A stretch of DNA of 64,000 nucleotides from VRUE01 sp036403515 (GTDB lineage Bacteria > Actinomycetota > Thermoleophilia > Solirubrobacterales > 70-9), in contig DASWQV010000093.1 of assembly GCA_036403515.1 (NCBI GenBank), positions 1 through 64,000 on the forward strand, given 5' to 3'. The position numbers and the translations under genes were made by a program. Position 1 is the first letter of the stretch. Each line of letters starts with the position of its first letter. Under the pieces are notes generated by a model. The model worked only from the letters and a program-made list of their open reading frames with translations, ran no database searches and was not told the origin of the DNA. Positions 1-7,294 of this stretch are shown one piece after another.

Positions 1-44
1 CCCCCCCCCCCCCCGCCCACCCGAGCAAGCCACTCCAACGCCGC

Positions 45-50
45 TATAGT
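45..50 (+). promoter_or_regulatory. Putative -10 hexamer of the rpsF operon
   Basis: TATAGT lies 11 bases before the TTG start of rpsF, so the transcript would have a leader of only a few bases. No convincing -35 is visible; the stretch before it begins with a run of 14 C. The surrounding CGCTATAGTC closely resembles the CGCTATGGTC just before dnaA. Confidence 0.4.
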
Positions 51-61
51 CCCTCGCCGTT

Positions 62-532
62 TTGCCGTCACCACGCGAATACGAGCTGGTCCTGATGCTT
101 GACCCCGGCCCCGATGAGGCCGGTCGCGACGTGCTGGCACAGGACGTCCGCGCGCGGATCGAGGCCAAAGGGACGCTGAAGCACGAGAACAAATGGGGCC
201 TGCGCAAGATGGCCTACGAGATCAACAAGCGCAACGAGGCCGACTATCGGTGGTTCCGCTTCGAGGCGCCGAGCGAGCTGCTCGATGAGCTCGGTCACAA
301 CCTGAGAATCGCCGATGGCGTGCTGCGCTTCCGCATCTTCAAAGTCGACTCAGACGCGCCGGTGCTGGTACCGCCAACTGTGGCCGCTCCGGTGCACGGT
401 GCTTCTCGCGACCGCGATCGCGGTCCACAGGGCGGCCGCCCCGCCACGGTTCCCGCCGACACGGACGACGGCGACGACGCCCCCGAGGCCGTCGCCGAGC
501 CCACGGTCGACGAGCCAGCCGCCGCCGAGTAG
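62..532 (+). CDS. rpsF: 30S ribosomal protein S6
   Basis: Primary 16S rRNA-binding protein of the small subunit platform, partner of S18. The 156-residue product starts with the S6 hallmark YELVLMLDPG, followed by the KWGLRKMAYEI strand and the YRWFRFEAP strand; the S6 fold occupies about residues 5-97. A Pro/Ala/acid-rich tail of about 55 residues makes it longer than the usual 95-100 residues. The start is TTG; no better ATG/GTG precedes the conserved residues. It opens the classical rpsF-ssb-rpsR-rplI cluster. Confidence 0.95.
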   Translation: MPSPREYELVLMLDPGPDEAGRDVLAQDVRARIEAKGTLKHENKWGLRKMAYEINKRNEADYRWFRFEAPSELLDELGHNLRIADGVLRFRIFKVDSDAPVLVPPTVAAPVHGASRDRDRGPQGGRPATVPADTDDGDDAPEAVAEPTVDEPAAAE

Positions 533-682
533 ACCTCAGCGGACCGGAAACCCGTCCCCGGTGCCCGTTTCAGCCCATCGGCCGTCGTATTTTGTGCGGA
601 GATTGCGGCTCGAGGGGGGAGAGTTGCGCCGCCTGCGCTCTTAGACTGAAATCCAGACAACGATTCAGAGGAGTTGAGAGCT

Positions 683-1147
683 GTGGCAGCGTCAAATGTG
701 AACGTGGTGGTCGTCACCGGAAATCTGACTCGCGATCCGGAGCTGCGCAGCACACCGGGCGGGACCTCGGTCTGCAAGCTGCGCGTCGCGGTCAACAGTC
801 GCCGCAAGGATGGCCAGACCGGCGAATGGGTGGATAAGCCCAACTACTTCGATGTGACCGTATGGGGTGCGCAGGGCGAGAACTGCGCCAACTACCTATC
901 CAAGGGTCGGCCGGTGGCGATCGAAGGGCGCCTCGACTGGCGGGAGTGGGAGAAAGACGGCGTCAAACGCCAGAGCGTCGAGATCATTGCCAACTCAGTC
1001 CAGTTCCTCGGCTCTCGGGATGGCTCGGGTGGCGGCGAGGGTGGCCAAGGCGGCGGCTTCAGCCCCAGCAGTGACGTGCCGGCGGACGCCTCCGACTTCG
1101 CTGGCGCAACCGCCGGCGGTGGTGGCGACGACGACATCCCCTTCTAG
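683..1147 (+). CDS. ssb: Single-stranded DNA-binding protein
   Basis: Binds ssDNA as a tetramer during replication, repair and recombination. The OB fold covers about residues 1-110 (VVTGNLTRDPELR, YFDVTVWG, VAIEGRLDWREWE). A Gly-rich linker follows, and the protein ends in the acidic DDDIPF tail that recruits partner proteins. I chose GTG at 683 because AGAGGAG ends nine bases upstream; the in-frame TTG at 674 directly abuts that Shine-Dalgarno sequence. It lies between rpsF and rpsR; the 150-base gap before it holds a possible TAGACT -10 and no gene. Confidence 0.95.
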   Translation: MAASNVNVVVVTGNLTRDPELRSTPGGTSVCKLRVAVNSRRKDGQTGEWVDKPNYFDVTVWGAQGENCANYLSKGRPVAIEGRLDWREWEKDGVKRQSVEIIANSVQFLGSRDGSGGGEGGQGGGFSPSSDVPADASDFAGATAGGGGDDDIPF

Positions 1148-1184
1148 GCCAGCGAGGGTCAGCGGGCTCGAATCCTCATATCTG

Positions 1185-1190
1185 TAGGAT
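1185..1190 (+). promoter_or_regulatory. Possible -10 hexamer before rpsR
   Basis: TAGGAT sits ten bases before the rpsR ATG in the 53-base ssb-rpsR gap. It fits the short-leader pattern seen at rpsF and dnaA, but there is no clear -35 and the operon may simply be read through from rpsF. Confidence 0.2.
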
Positions 1191-1200
1191 TCTCCGCCCG

Positions 1201-1464
1201 ATGGCCAGAGCTAACGACGCAGGAGCATCAACGCCCAGGCGCGGTCGCCGAGACGACCGCGCCCGTCCGCGTAAATACACCCGGATCAACTCCGAGGCCG
1301 TTGACTACAAGGACCTCAACCTCCTGCGTCGCTTCCTCTCGGACAAGGGAAAGACCCGCGGCCGCCGCGTCACGGGTCTCTCTCGCAAGCACCAGCGTCA
1401 GCTCTCGGTGGCGGTGAAGCGAGCGAGGGAGATCGCTCTCCTGCCTTACGTCGGAGAGCGTTGA
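1201..1464 (+). CDS. rpsR: 30S ribosomal protein S18
   Basis: Small-subunit protein that pairs with S6 on the platform. At 87 residues it matches the family. Core motifs are YKDLNLLRRFLSDKGK and the basic RRVTGLSRKHQRQLSVAVKRAR helix, ending in LPYV. The N-terminal 25 residues are a basic extension. Its TGA overlaps the rplI ATG (TGATG), indicating translational coupling. Confidence 0.95.
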   Translation: MARANDAGASTPRRGRRDDRARPRKYTRINSEAVDYKDLNLLRRFLSDKGKTRGRRVTGLSRKHQRQLSVAVKRAREIALLPYVGER

Positions 1465-1916
1465 TGGCGCAGGCGATCCTGCTCGAGGACGTCGAGGAGC
1501 TCGGCCAGCGCGGCGACCCGGTCGACGTCTCCCCCGGCTATCTACGCAACTTCCTGATCCCCCGCAAACTCGCCGCCAAGGCGACGCCTGGCGCCCTCGA
1601 GGCAGCACAGCAGCGCCGCGCGGCGGCGGAGAAAGCCGAAAAAGCCCGCGCTGAGCGCGAAGAGCAGGCCGCCTCGCTGCTTTCCAAGACCGTGCTTACG
1701 ATTTACCAGCGTGCCGGCGAGGACGGCAAGCTGTTTGGCTCGGTCGGCGCCAAGGAGATCGTCGAGGCGATCCGCGACGCCCGTGACCTGCGCATCGACC
1801 GGCGCAAGGTCCTCCTCGAGCATCCGATCCGCGAGGTCGGCACCCACATGGTCGAGATCGAGCTGGCCGACGGCGCGATCGCCACGGTGAAGACGATCGT
1901 CACCGAGGAACGCTGA
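1464..1916 (+). CDS. rplI: 50S ribosomal protein L9
   Basis: Large-subunit protein at the L1 stalk base. The 150-residue product has the N-terminal 23S-binding domain with the L9 signature GDPVDVSPGYLRNFL, a long connecting helix (about residues 40-75, Ala/Lys/Glu-rich) and the C-terminal domain (LFGSVGAKEIVEAI). The ATG at 1464 is preferred over the TTG at 1461 because L9 proteins start M-x-x-ILLEDV and the ATG overlaps the rpsR stop. Confidence 0.95.
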   Translation: MAQAILLEDVEELGQRGDPVDVSPGYLRNFLIPRKLAAKATPGALEAAQQRRAAAEKAEKARAEREEQAASLLSKTVLTIYQRAGEDGKLFGSVGAKEIVEAIRDARDLRIDRRKVLLEHPIREVGTHMVEIELADGAIATVKTIVTEER

Positions 1917-1940
1917 CCAACCCGCGTTAGGCTGCGGGCC

Positions 1941-2654
1941 ATGGCTTCGCCACGCCTGCCGACTCGCCTCACCCGCCGCGCCAGAGCACGAACCCGCTTC
2001 GGCTGGGCCCGCTCCGAGCGAGCGACGGTGGGGCTCGCGGCCCTATCGCTGAGTGGCGCGGGCGTCGTTCTCGCAGGCCAATTCGGCCGCATGCTGCAGC
2101 GGCGTGCCCGCCAGGAGGCCGACGAGGGTTTGGTCGAGGTCGCGCCGGCTGCCGCCCTGGACACAGTCAGCGTCGCCGTCAGCGGCTACAGCGAGGCGCC
2201 GCGCACCGAGACGGTCCTCTTCAACCTGCTCGCCGGCTTCCTCTCCTCCTTCGCCCTGGTGCGGATCTCCACCTGGGGCATTCGCGACGAGTGGTGGCCC
2301 TTTCGCAACGTCAAGGTCGGCGGCAGGCACATCCATCACTTCGTCCCCGGCATCCTGATCGCTTTTGCCTCTGGCACGACGGCGCTGCTCACCGACGACG
2401 AGGCGTTGGAAGAGAAGCTGGCCGTGACGACTGGCGTCGGCATGGGCCTGACCTTCGACGAGGCGGCGCTGCTACTGGACCTCCGCGACGTCTACTGGAC
2501 CCGCCAGGGCCTGCTCAGCGTCCAACTCAGCCTCGGCGCAACGGCGCTCCTCAGCATCGCGATCCTCACCCAGCGAATGCTGCGGCGAGGGGAGCGGCGG
2601 CAGGAGGCTGAGGGCCTGATTCCAGCCGCCGGCACTCACGAGCCGCAGCGTTAG
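1941..2654 (+). CDS. Conserved integral membrane protein, function unknown
   Basis: A 237-residue protein with an Arg-rich cytoplasmic N-terminus (about 30 residues) and about five hydrophobic segments near residues 33-52, 92-110, 132-152, 160-180 and 190-212. A VGGRHIHHFVPGI motif before the third segment places three histidines at a membrane edge, which could bind metal or haem, but I do not recognise the family well enough to assign a role. TAGGCT seven bases before the ATG could be a -10, so it may have its own near-leaderless promoter. It ends just before a strong hairpin terminator. Confidence 0.75.
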   Translation: MASPRLPTRLTRRARARTRFGWARSERATVGLAALSLSGAGVVLAGQFGRMLQRRARQEADEGLVEVAPAAALDTVSVAVSGYSEAPRTETVLFNLLAGFLSSFALVRISTWGIRDEWWPFRNVKVGGRHIHHFVPGILIAFASGTTALLTDDEALEEKLAVTTGVGMGLTFDEAALLLDLRDVYWTRQGLLSVQLSLGATALLSIAILTQRMLRRGERRQEAEGLIPAAGTHEPQR

Positions 2655-2659
2655 GGCAT

Positions 2660-2698
2660 AAGAAAGGGCGGCCGCTTGGCCCTTGGCCGCCCTTTCTT
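2660..2698. terminator. Bidirectional hairpin terminator
   Basis: A perfect 14-bp stem (2660-2673 with 2685-2698, AAGAAAGGGCGGCC and its complement) closes an 11-base loop, with a T-rich right flank and an A-rich left flank. It sits between the ends of two convergent genes and should stop transcription from both sides. Confidence 0.85.
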
Positions 2699-2732
2699 TC
2701 CCCTTTTCGTCCCTGGAAAACGAACTGCTTCG

Positions 2733-3515
2733 CTAGCCCTTCGGCTTGCAGGTGCGGACAAAGTCCCCGACCAGCTTCGAGCCGTCAGCGAACATCGAGG
2801 TCGCGTGGGCCTGGAGCTTGCCGTCGGGGCACTGGGCGAGGAAGTAGCTCTGCTTCTTGCCCTTGTAGGTGAAGTCACGGTGCAAGGTGAGGCGGAATTC
2901 CTTCACCGAACCGGCGCCGCCGGCGATCTTGGGAATCGTCGCGACCGATTTGAGACCGAAGCGGCCGTTGTGGATCTTCGAGACCTTGACCGTGGTGACG
3001 ACCGCGGCCGAAACCGGCGATGAGAGGTAGGCGTGGATGTAAATCGTCGTCTTGCCGCCGCTGGTCCCACCGTTGAAGGCGAGCAGCCTACTCTTCGCGA
3101 TGAACGGTTTCTGTTCGGCGAATTCGACCTCGACGTTGGTGATGCCGGTGCCGATGATCGCGTCCTTGCAGATCGCTTCAGCGTGCTTGGTGTCCTGCGC
3201 CTGGAGTTTGCCCGAGGTGCAGACAGGCACGCCCTTGGGGTTGATCGAACCGTTCTTGTCGGTTTCGACGACGACTTCTTTCAGCGCCGGCGGATGGGTC
3301 CCATCAGCGGTGGCGATTTGCCCTTCGATGTTCAGCGTGATCGGCGACGGTTTGTGCTTCGGCAGCGCCGTGGGGCTGAAGCCACCGTTGAGCGTCAGGA
3401 CCAGGTTGCCGGCCTTGACGATCGTCGGGGGGTACTTCTTGGCGATCGCTACCCCGCCCACGACGACGGCGACAACCGTCCCCAAAGCGATTATTGAAAT
3501 CAAACGCTTGCGCAT
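2733..3515 (-). CDS. Exported protein, paralogue 1 of a three-member family
   Basis: A 260-residue protein with an N-terminal signal/anchor (MRKRLISIIALGTVVAVVVG). Motifs shared with the genes at 17905 and 22161 are GNLVLTLNGGFSP near the N-terminus, a central LLAFNGG, and the C-terminal YKGKKQSYFLAQCPDGKL and DGSKL..TC. Cys pairs in the mature part could form disulfides. The ATG at 3515 is chosen because a GGAGAG Shine-Dalgarno precedes it and a signal peptide begins there; an in-frame start further upstream would add about 67 unlikely residues. Function is unknown. The paralogues flank the mce operon and the MMPL transporter, suggesting an envelope role. Confidence 0.8.
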   Translation of the reverse strand: MRKRLISIIALGTVVAVVVGGVAIAKKYPPTIVKAGNLVLTLNGGFSPTALPKHKPSPITLNIEGQIATADGTHPPALKEVVVETDKNGSINPKGVPVCTSGKLQAQDTKHAEAICKDAIIGTGITNVEVEFAEQKPFIAKSRLLAFNGGTSGGKTTIYIHAYLSSPVSAAVVTTVKVSKIHNGRFGLKSVATIPKIAGGAGSVKEFRLTLHRDFTYKGKKQSYFLAQCPDGKLQAHATSMFADGSKLVGDFVRTCKPKG

Positions 3516-3663
3516 GTGCTCTATCTCTCTCCTTTGCGGCCTGGCCGTCTCAGCCCCGGCCATCGAAAGCCTTGGTCGAATCCCTCCAATGCCCAAATTA
3601 CCAGTCTCGCAATCTAGATAAACCCAGCCATTCACAGAAAAGAGCGGCTTAACAGGCCCGGGG

Positions 3664-4353
3664 TTAGCTTTCGAGCATCGAAAGACGGGTCCTCTCGCGC
3701 TCCCTCGCTGCTCCATCGGGGCCGAGGAAAGGAAGTGTGATCCAGAACATCAGGTCCGGCAGTCGGCCGGGCAGTCGCGCTGCTGCTCCATGCAGGATCT
3801 CGCTGTAGAGCAGCTCGTTGATGCCGCCGGCCAACGAAAGCGAGGTGATTCCGGGCAACTCGACCGAGGTCTCCGCCCGCCCGGCATCGAGAAAACCGGT
3901 GAACTGACGCAGGGCAGCATCGCGTCGGGCCAGCGCCTTGGGCCCGGCGGCCAGCACCTCGACGATTGCGAAGCGAGCCTCATCGGGATGCTCGGCAAGG
4001 TGTTTGAGCAACTCCCCGAGCCCAGCGGAGACGCGCTCCGCCCAGGGCGCGCCGGGCTTCGTCTCGAAGCCCCTCGCCGTATCGCCCAGCAGGTTGCCGA
4101 GCAGGACGTCGTAGGTGGCCAGGAAGCAGTCCTCCTTGCTGGAGAAAAGTTCGTAGAAGGTCTTCCTCGAGACCCCGGCGACGCCGATCACGTCGACCAC
4201 GCGGGTCTCTGGATAGCCGCGCTCAGAGACGACCTCGATCATCGCCTGCAGGATGCGGGTGCGCTGAGAATCTGTCACGGCCTCCCGGGGCAACCCGTGC
4301 CGGCCCCTCGGCAGCCGCTCGCTCAACCTAGCCGTGCGTCTACCTGAAGCCAC
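3664..4353 (-). CDS. TetR/AcrR family transcriptional regulator
   Basis: The N-terminal helix-turn-helix spans about residues 25-75 (TRILQAMIEVVSERGY, VIGVAGVSRKTFYELFSSKEDCF), a typical TetR DNA-binding domain ending in the YELFSSKE helix. The C-terminal ligand domain is about 140 residues and its inducer cannot be predicted. The start is uncertain: GTG 4353, TTG 4326 and GTG 4278 are all in frame. I chose 4353 because the stretch before the HTH (LPRGRHGLPREAV) looks coding. It is divergent from the lipoprotein gene, its likeliest target. A short Leu/Glu/Ser tail ends the protein. Confidence 0.85.
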   Translation of the reverse strand: MASGRRTARLSERLPRGRHGLPREAVTDSQRTRILQAMIEVVSERGYPETRVVDVIGVAGVSRKTFYELFSSKEDCFLATYDVLLGNLLGDTARGFETKPGAPWAERVSAGLGELLKHLAEHPDEARFAIVEVLAAGPKALARRDAALRQFTGFLDAGRAETSVELPGITSLSLAGGINELLYSEILHGAAARLPGRLPDLMFWITLPFLGPDGAARERERTRLSMLES

Positions 4354-4443
4354 ACGGCAACTGTAGTGCAGAAGGAGCCGGGTGGCGAATCCTGTACCCC
4401 GGCGTCTCCAAGCCAAAGCTGGCAACAAAGCCCCACCAACCAA

Positions 4444-4449
4444 TACAAT
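4444..4449 (+). promoter_or_regulatory. Putative -10 hexamer of the lipoprotein gene
   Basis: TACAAT ends seven bases before the GTG at 4457, so transcription would start at or next to the start codon (leaderless mRNA). It lies between the divergent TetR gene and the lipoprotein gene, where a TetR operator would be expected. Confidence 0.35.
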
Positions 4450-4456
4450 CGCGAGA

Positions 4457-5185
4457 GTGACCAGGGGGGGCACACGGTTGATCGCGGTTCTCGCCGCCAC
4501 GGCTTTCGTGGCGCTGCTGCTAGTTGCCTGTGGCGGCTCGGGTTCGGGATCAGGCGACTCAGGATCCACCACAAACGAAACGAGCGCGGCGGACAACGGC
4601 TCGGGCGGTGGCACCGAAGGAGAGAACGACGCTGGCAACGGAGGGCCGGCGCACGGTGGTGGCTCTCCAGACGACTCCGGCAAGGGCTCGTCGGGCTCGA
4701 CCGGCTTCACCGCCGCGGAAGTCGAAACGCCGCTGAAGGTCTCAGGCGGGGGTTCGGCACAGTTCAGGACCAAGGGCGGCGACAACAGCATCCAGGAATA
4801 CGGTGAAGAGAAGGGTGAATCTGAACTTCAGGAAGCGGCGGAAGCGGTCCACGGTTTCTTTGTCGCGCGCGCGACTGGCGAATGGGCGAAGGCCTGTGAC
4901 TACCTCTCGAAGTCGATGAGCGAACAGCTCGAACAGCTCGCCGCGAGCTCAACGGAGCTCGCGGACAAGGGCTGCGCCTCGTTTCTGGAGGCTTTCACAG
5001 GCAAGCTCTCAGCCTCAGCCTGGCGTGAAACCACCGCCCTCGACGCCGGCAGCTTGCGCCAGGAAGGGGAACAGGCCTTCCTCATCTACTACGGCGAACC
5101 TCACAAAACGGCCTACGCGATGCCGCTGAAAGTGGAAGACGGCGAATTCAAGGTCGGCGCCCTCAGCGGCGACGCGCTCGGCTAA
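4457..5185 (+). CDS. Putative lipoprotein, unknown function
   Basis: A 242-residue protein with a lipoprotein signal: basic start TRGGTR, hydrophobic core, and lipobox LVAC with Cys near residue 25. A low-complexity Gly/Ser/acid-rich linker (about 26-95) follows, then a C-terminal domain of about 120 residues (AAEAVHGFFVARATGEWAKA) resembling small NTF2-like/DUF4878-type extracytoplasmic domains; that comparison is weak. GTG 4457 fits the signal peptide and the -10 just upstream; GTG 4382 would add 25 residues before it. Its stop codon overlaps that of convergent purA by four bases. Confidence 0.75.
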   Translation: MTRGGTRLIAVLAATAFVALLLVACGGSGSGSGDSGSTTNETSAADNGSGGGTEGENDAGNGGPAHGGGSPDDSGKGSSGSTGFTAAEVETPLKVSGGGSAQFRTKGGDNSIQEYGEEKGESELQEAAEAVHGFFVARATGEWAKACDYLSKSMSEQLEQLAASSTELADKGCASFLEAFTGKLSASAWRETTALDAGSLRQEGEQAFLIYYGEPHKTAYAMPLKVEDGEFKVGALSGDALG

Positions 5186-6534
5186 GAGCGCCAGACGATC
5201 TGCTCGCGGCCGGGGCCTACGCCGACCAGGCGAATCGGCACGGCGACGAAATCGGCGATGTAGTCGAGGTAGGCGCGGGCCTGCGGGGGGAGGTCCGCTT
5301 TGTCACGGCACTCCGTGATGTCCTCGTCGAAGCCTGGTAGATCCTCGTACTCAGGGGTGGCCGAGTGCAGGATCGATTGGTGGTAGGGGAAGCTGTCGAG
5401 CAGGGCGCCCTCGCGCGAGCGGTAGCGGACCGCGAGCCGCAGCGTCTCGAGGCCACTGAGCACGTCGAGCTTGGTGATCGCCAGCGAGCTCATCCGGTTG
5501 AGCCTCACGGCGTAGCGCAGGGCAACGAGGTCCATCCAGCCACAGCGGCGCTCGCGTCCGGTGGTGGTGCCGTACTCGTGGCCCTTCTCGACCATGTGGC
5601 GGCCGGTCTCGTCGCTGAGCTCGGTCGGGAAGGGGCCGGCGCCGACCCTGGTCGCGTAGGCCTTGGCGACGCCCCAGACCTCGCTGATGTCGGTCGGGCC
5701 GATGCCGGCGCCGACGCAGGCCGCACCGGCGATCGGGTTCGACGAGGTGACGAAAGGATAAGTGCCGTGGTCGAGGTCGAGCAGGGTCGCCTGGGCCCCC
5801 TCGAAGATCACCGTCTTGCCGGCGTCGAGGGTGTCCCAGCAAAGGCGCGCGGTGTCGGCGATGTGGGGCTCGAGCCGATGACCGTAGTTGACGTGTTCCT
5901 CGGTCATCGTGTGCAGGTCGATGCGCGGATCCGGGGCGTCCTCGATGGCCTGCTCGACCGCCTCGCGGTCGCCCTCCCCCGCCTCCTTGCGCAGCTTGCG
6001 ACGCTGCACCGTCAGCTCGCGCAGCGCCTGCTGCTTTGGCTCCAGCGCGGTGCGGATCTTGGCCCGCAGGATCTTCTCGTCGAGCAGGTCCTGGACGCGG
6101 ATGCCGAGGCGCAGCGCCTTGTCGGCGTAGCAGGGGCCGATGCCGCGGCGGGTGGTGCCGAGTGAGAGCTTGCCCAGCTTCAACTCGCCGGCCGTGTCGA
6201 GCAGCACGTGGTAGGGCATGATCAGGTGGGCGTTGGCGGAGATCTTCAGGTTGTTCATGTCGACACCGCGGCGCCGCAGCCCGTCGATCTCGCCGAGCAG
6301 GATGCGTGGGTCGAGCACGACGCCGTTGCCGATCACGCAGGCCTTGTCCGGGTAGAGGATCCCGGAAGGGATCAGGTGGAACTTGAACTCCTCGCCGTCG
6401 CGGACGATCGTGTGGCCGGCGTTGTTGCCACCCTGGAAGCGCACGATCGCGTCGGCGCGCTCGGCGAGCAGGTCGGTGACCTTGCCCTTGCCCTCGTCGC
6501 CCCATTGAGCGCCAACTATCACTAGCCCTGGCAT
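5182..6534 (-). CDS. purA: Adenylosuccinate synthetase
   Basis: Joins IMP and aspartate using GTP, the first committed step to AMP. The 450-residue product has the N-terminal GAQWGDEGKGK loop (residues 8-18) with the catalytic Asp, NNAGHT, the IMP-binding GTTRRGIGPCYADK, FEGAQATLLDLDHGTYP, TRVGAGPFPTEL and GWMDLVALRYAVRLN. It is slightly longer than the usual 430 residues because of a charged insertion near 165-200. ATG 6534 directly precedes the conserved N-terminus. CACAAT nine bases upstream could be its -10. The dnaC-like gene ends 29 bases upstream on the same strand. Confidence 0.97.
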   Translation of the reverse strand: MPGLVIVGAQWGDEGKGKVTDLLAERADAIVRFQGGNNAGHTIVRDGEEFKFHLIPSGILYPDKACVIGNGVVLDPRILLGEIDGLRRRGVDMNNLKISANAHLIMPYHVLLDTAGELKLGKLSLGTTRRGIGPCYADKALRLGIRVQDLLDEKILRAKIRTALEPKQQALRELTVQRRKLRKEAGEGDREAVEQAIEDAPDPRIDLHTMTEEHVNYGHRLEPHIADTARLCWDTLDAGKTVIFEGAQATLLDLDHGTYPFVTSSNPIAGAACVGAGIGPTDISEVWGVAKAYATRVGAGPFPTELSDETGRHMVEKGHEYGTTTGRERRCGWMDLVALRYAVRLNRMSSLAITKLDVLSGLETLRLAVRYRSREGALLDSFPYHQSILHSATPEYEDLPGFDEDITECRDKADLPPQARAYLDYIADFVAVPIRLVGVGPGREQIVWRS

Positions 6535-6562
6535 GACCGGGGCATTGTGCCTTGTCGGTCGG

Positions 6563-7294
6563 CTAGGCGACCTTGCCGTAGCGGCGGTCGCTGCCGAAGA
6601 GGGGCACCTCATCGCAGATCTGGCTGAGACGGGAGACCGTGCGACTGCCGATCTGCTCCTCCAGCTCCTCGTGGGGAAGGTTCGTCGTGACCAGCACCGA
6701 GCGTTGCGACTCGTAGCGCTCGTTGATCAGCGCGTAGAGCTGCTCGAGCACCCAGTCGCTGCGCTTCTCGGCGCCGAGGTCGTCGATGTGGAGCAGGTCG
6801 ACCGAGGTCAACCGCTCGAAGAAGGCCAGGTAAGAGTCCCCGCCTGGCTCGGAGTCATAGGTGCGGCGGATGCGGGCGAGCAGCTTTGGCAGCGAGTAGA
6901 TCGCGACCGAGCAGCCTGCCTCCAGCGCCGCCTTGGAGACCAGCATCGCCAGCGTCGTCTTGCCGGTCCCGGTGTCGCCGAAGAGCCAGAGGCCGCGGCC
7001 AGCGTCGAGGTTTGCCTCGAGCTCGTCGACGTAGCCGCGCACGGCCTTGACCGCGGCCTTGGTCTCGAAATCGCGCCCCATGTCGGAGACCGGCGGGCGA
7101 TCGAAGGAGACGCCGCGGTAGCGCGGCGGGATCACCGAGGCGACGCCGCGCACGCGGCCGCGCTTGAGCCGCTGGGCGCGGCACTCGCATTCGCGCGCGA
7201 CGTCCTCGGGACCGAGGATCCAGCCGGAGCCGTCGCAGACGCCAAGTGGGCAGGACTGTTCGCGGAACGGCTCGCTGCGGGGAATCGCCGGCAT
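6563..7294 (-). CDS. DnaC/DnaI/IstB-like AAA+ ATPase, putative helicase loader
   Basis: A 243-residue AAA+ protein. An N-terminal Cys cluster (C15, C20, C36, C38) could bind zinc as in DnaI. Then come YRGVSFD, Walker A GDTGTGKT (106-113), Walker B LLHIDDLGAE (D171-D172) and a sensor-1 strand VLVTTNLP. The last part includes SRTVSRLSQICDEVPL, the Arg-finger-bearing region of DnaC-like proteins. Its ATG overlaps the dnaB stop, so it is co-translated with the replicative helicase and probably loads or remodels it. IstB transposition helpers look similar, but no transposase is near. Confidence 0.85.
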   Translation of the reverse strand: MPAIPRSEPFREQSCPLGVCDGSGWILGPEDVARECECRAQRLKRGRVRGVASVIPPRYRGVSFDRPPVSDMGRDFETKAAVKAVRGYVDELEANLDAGRGLWLFGDTGTGKTTLAMLVSKAALEAGCSVAIYSLPKLLARIRRTYDSEPGGDSYLAFFERLTSVDLLHIDDLGAEKRSDWVLEQLYALINERYESQRSVLVTTNLPHEELEEQIGSRTVSRLSQICDEVPLFGSDRRYGKVA

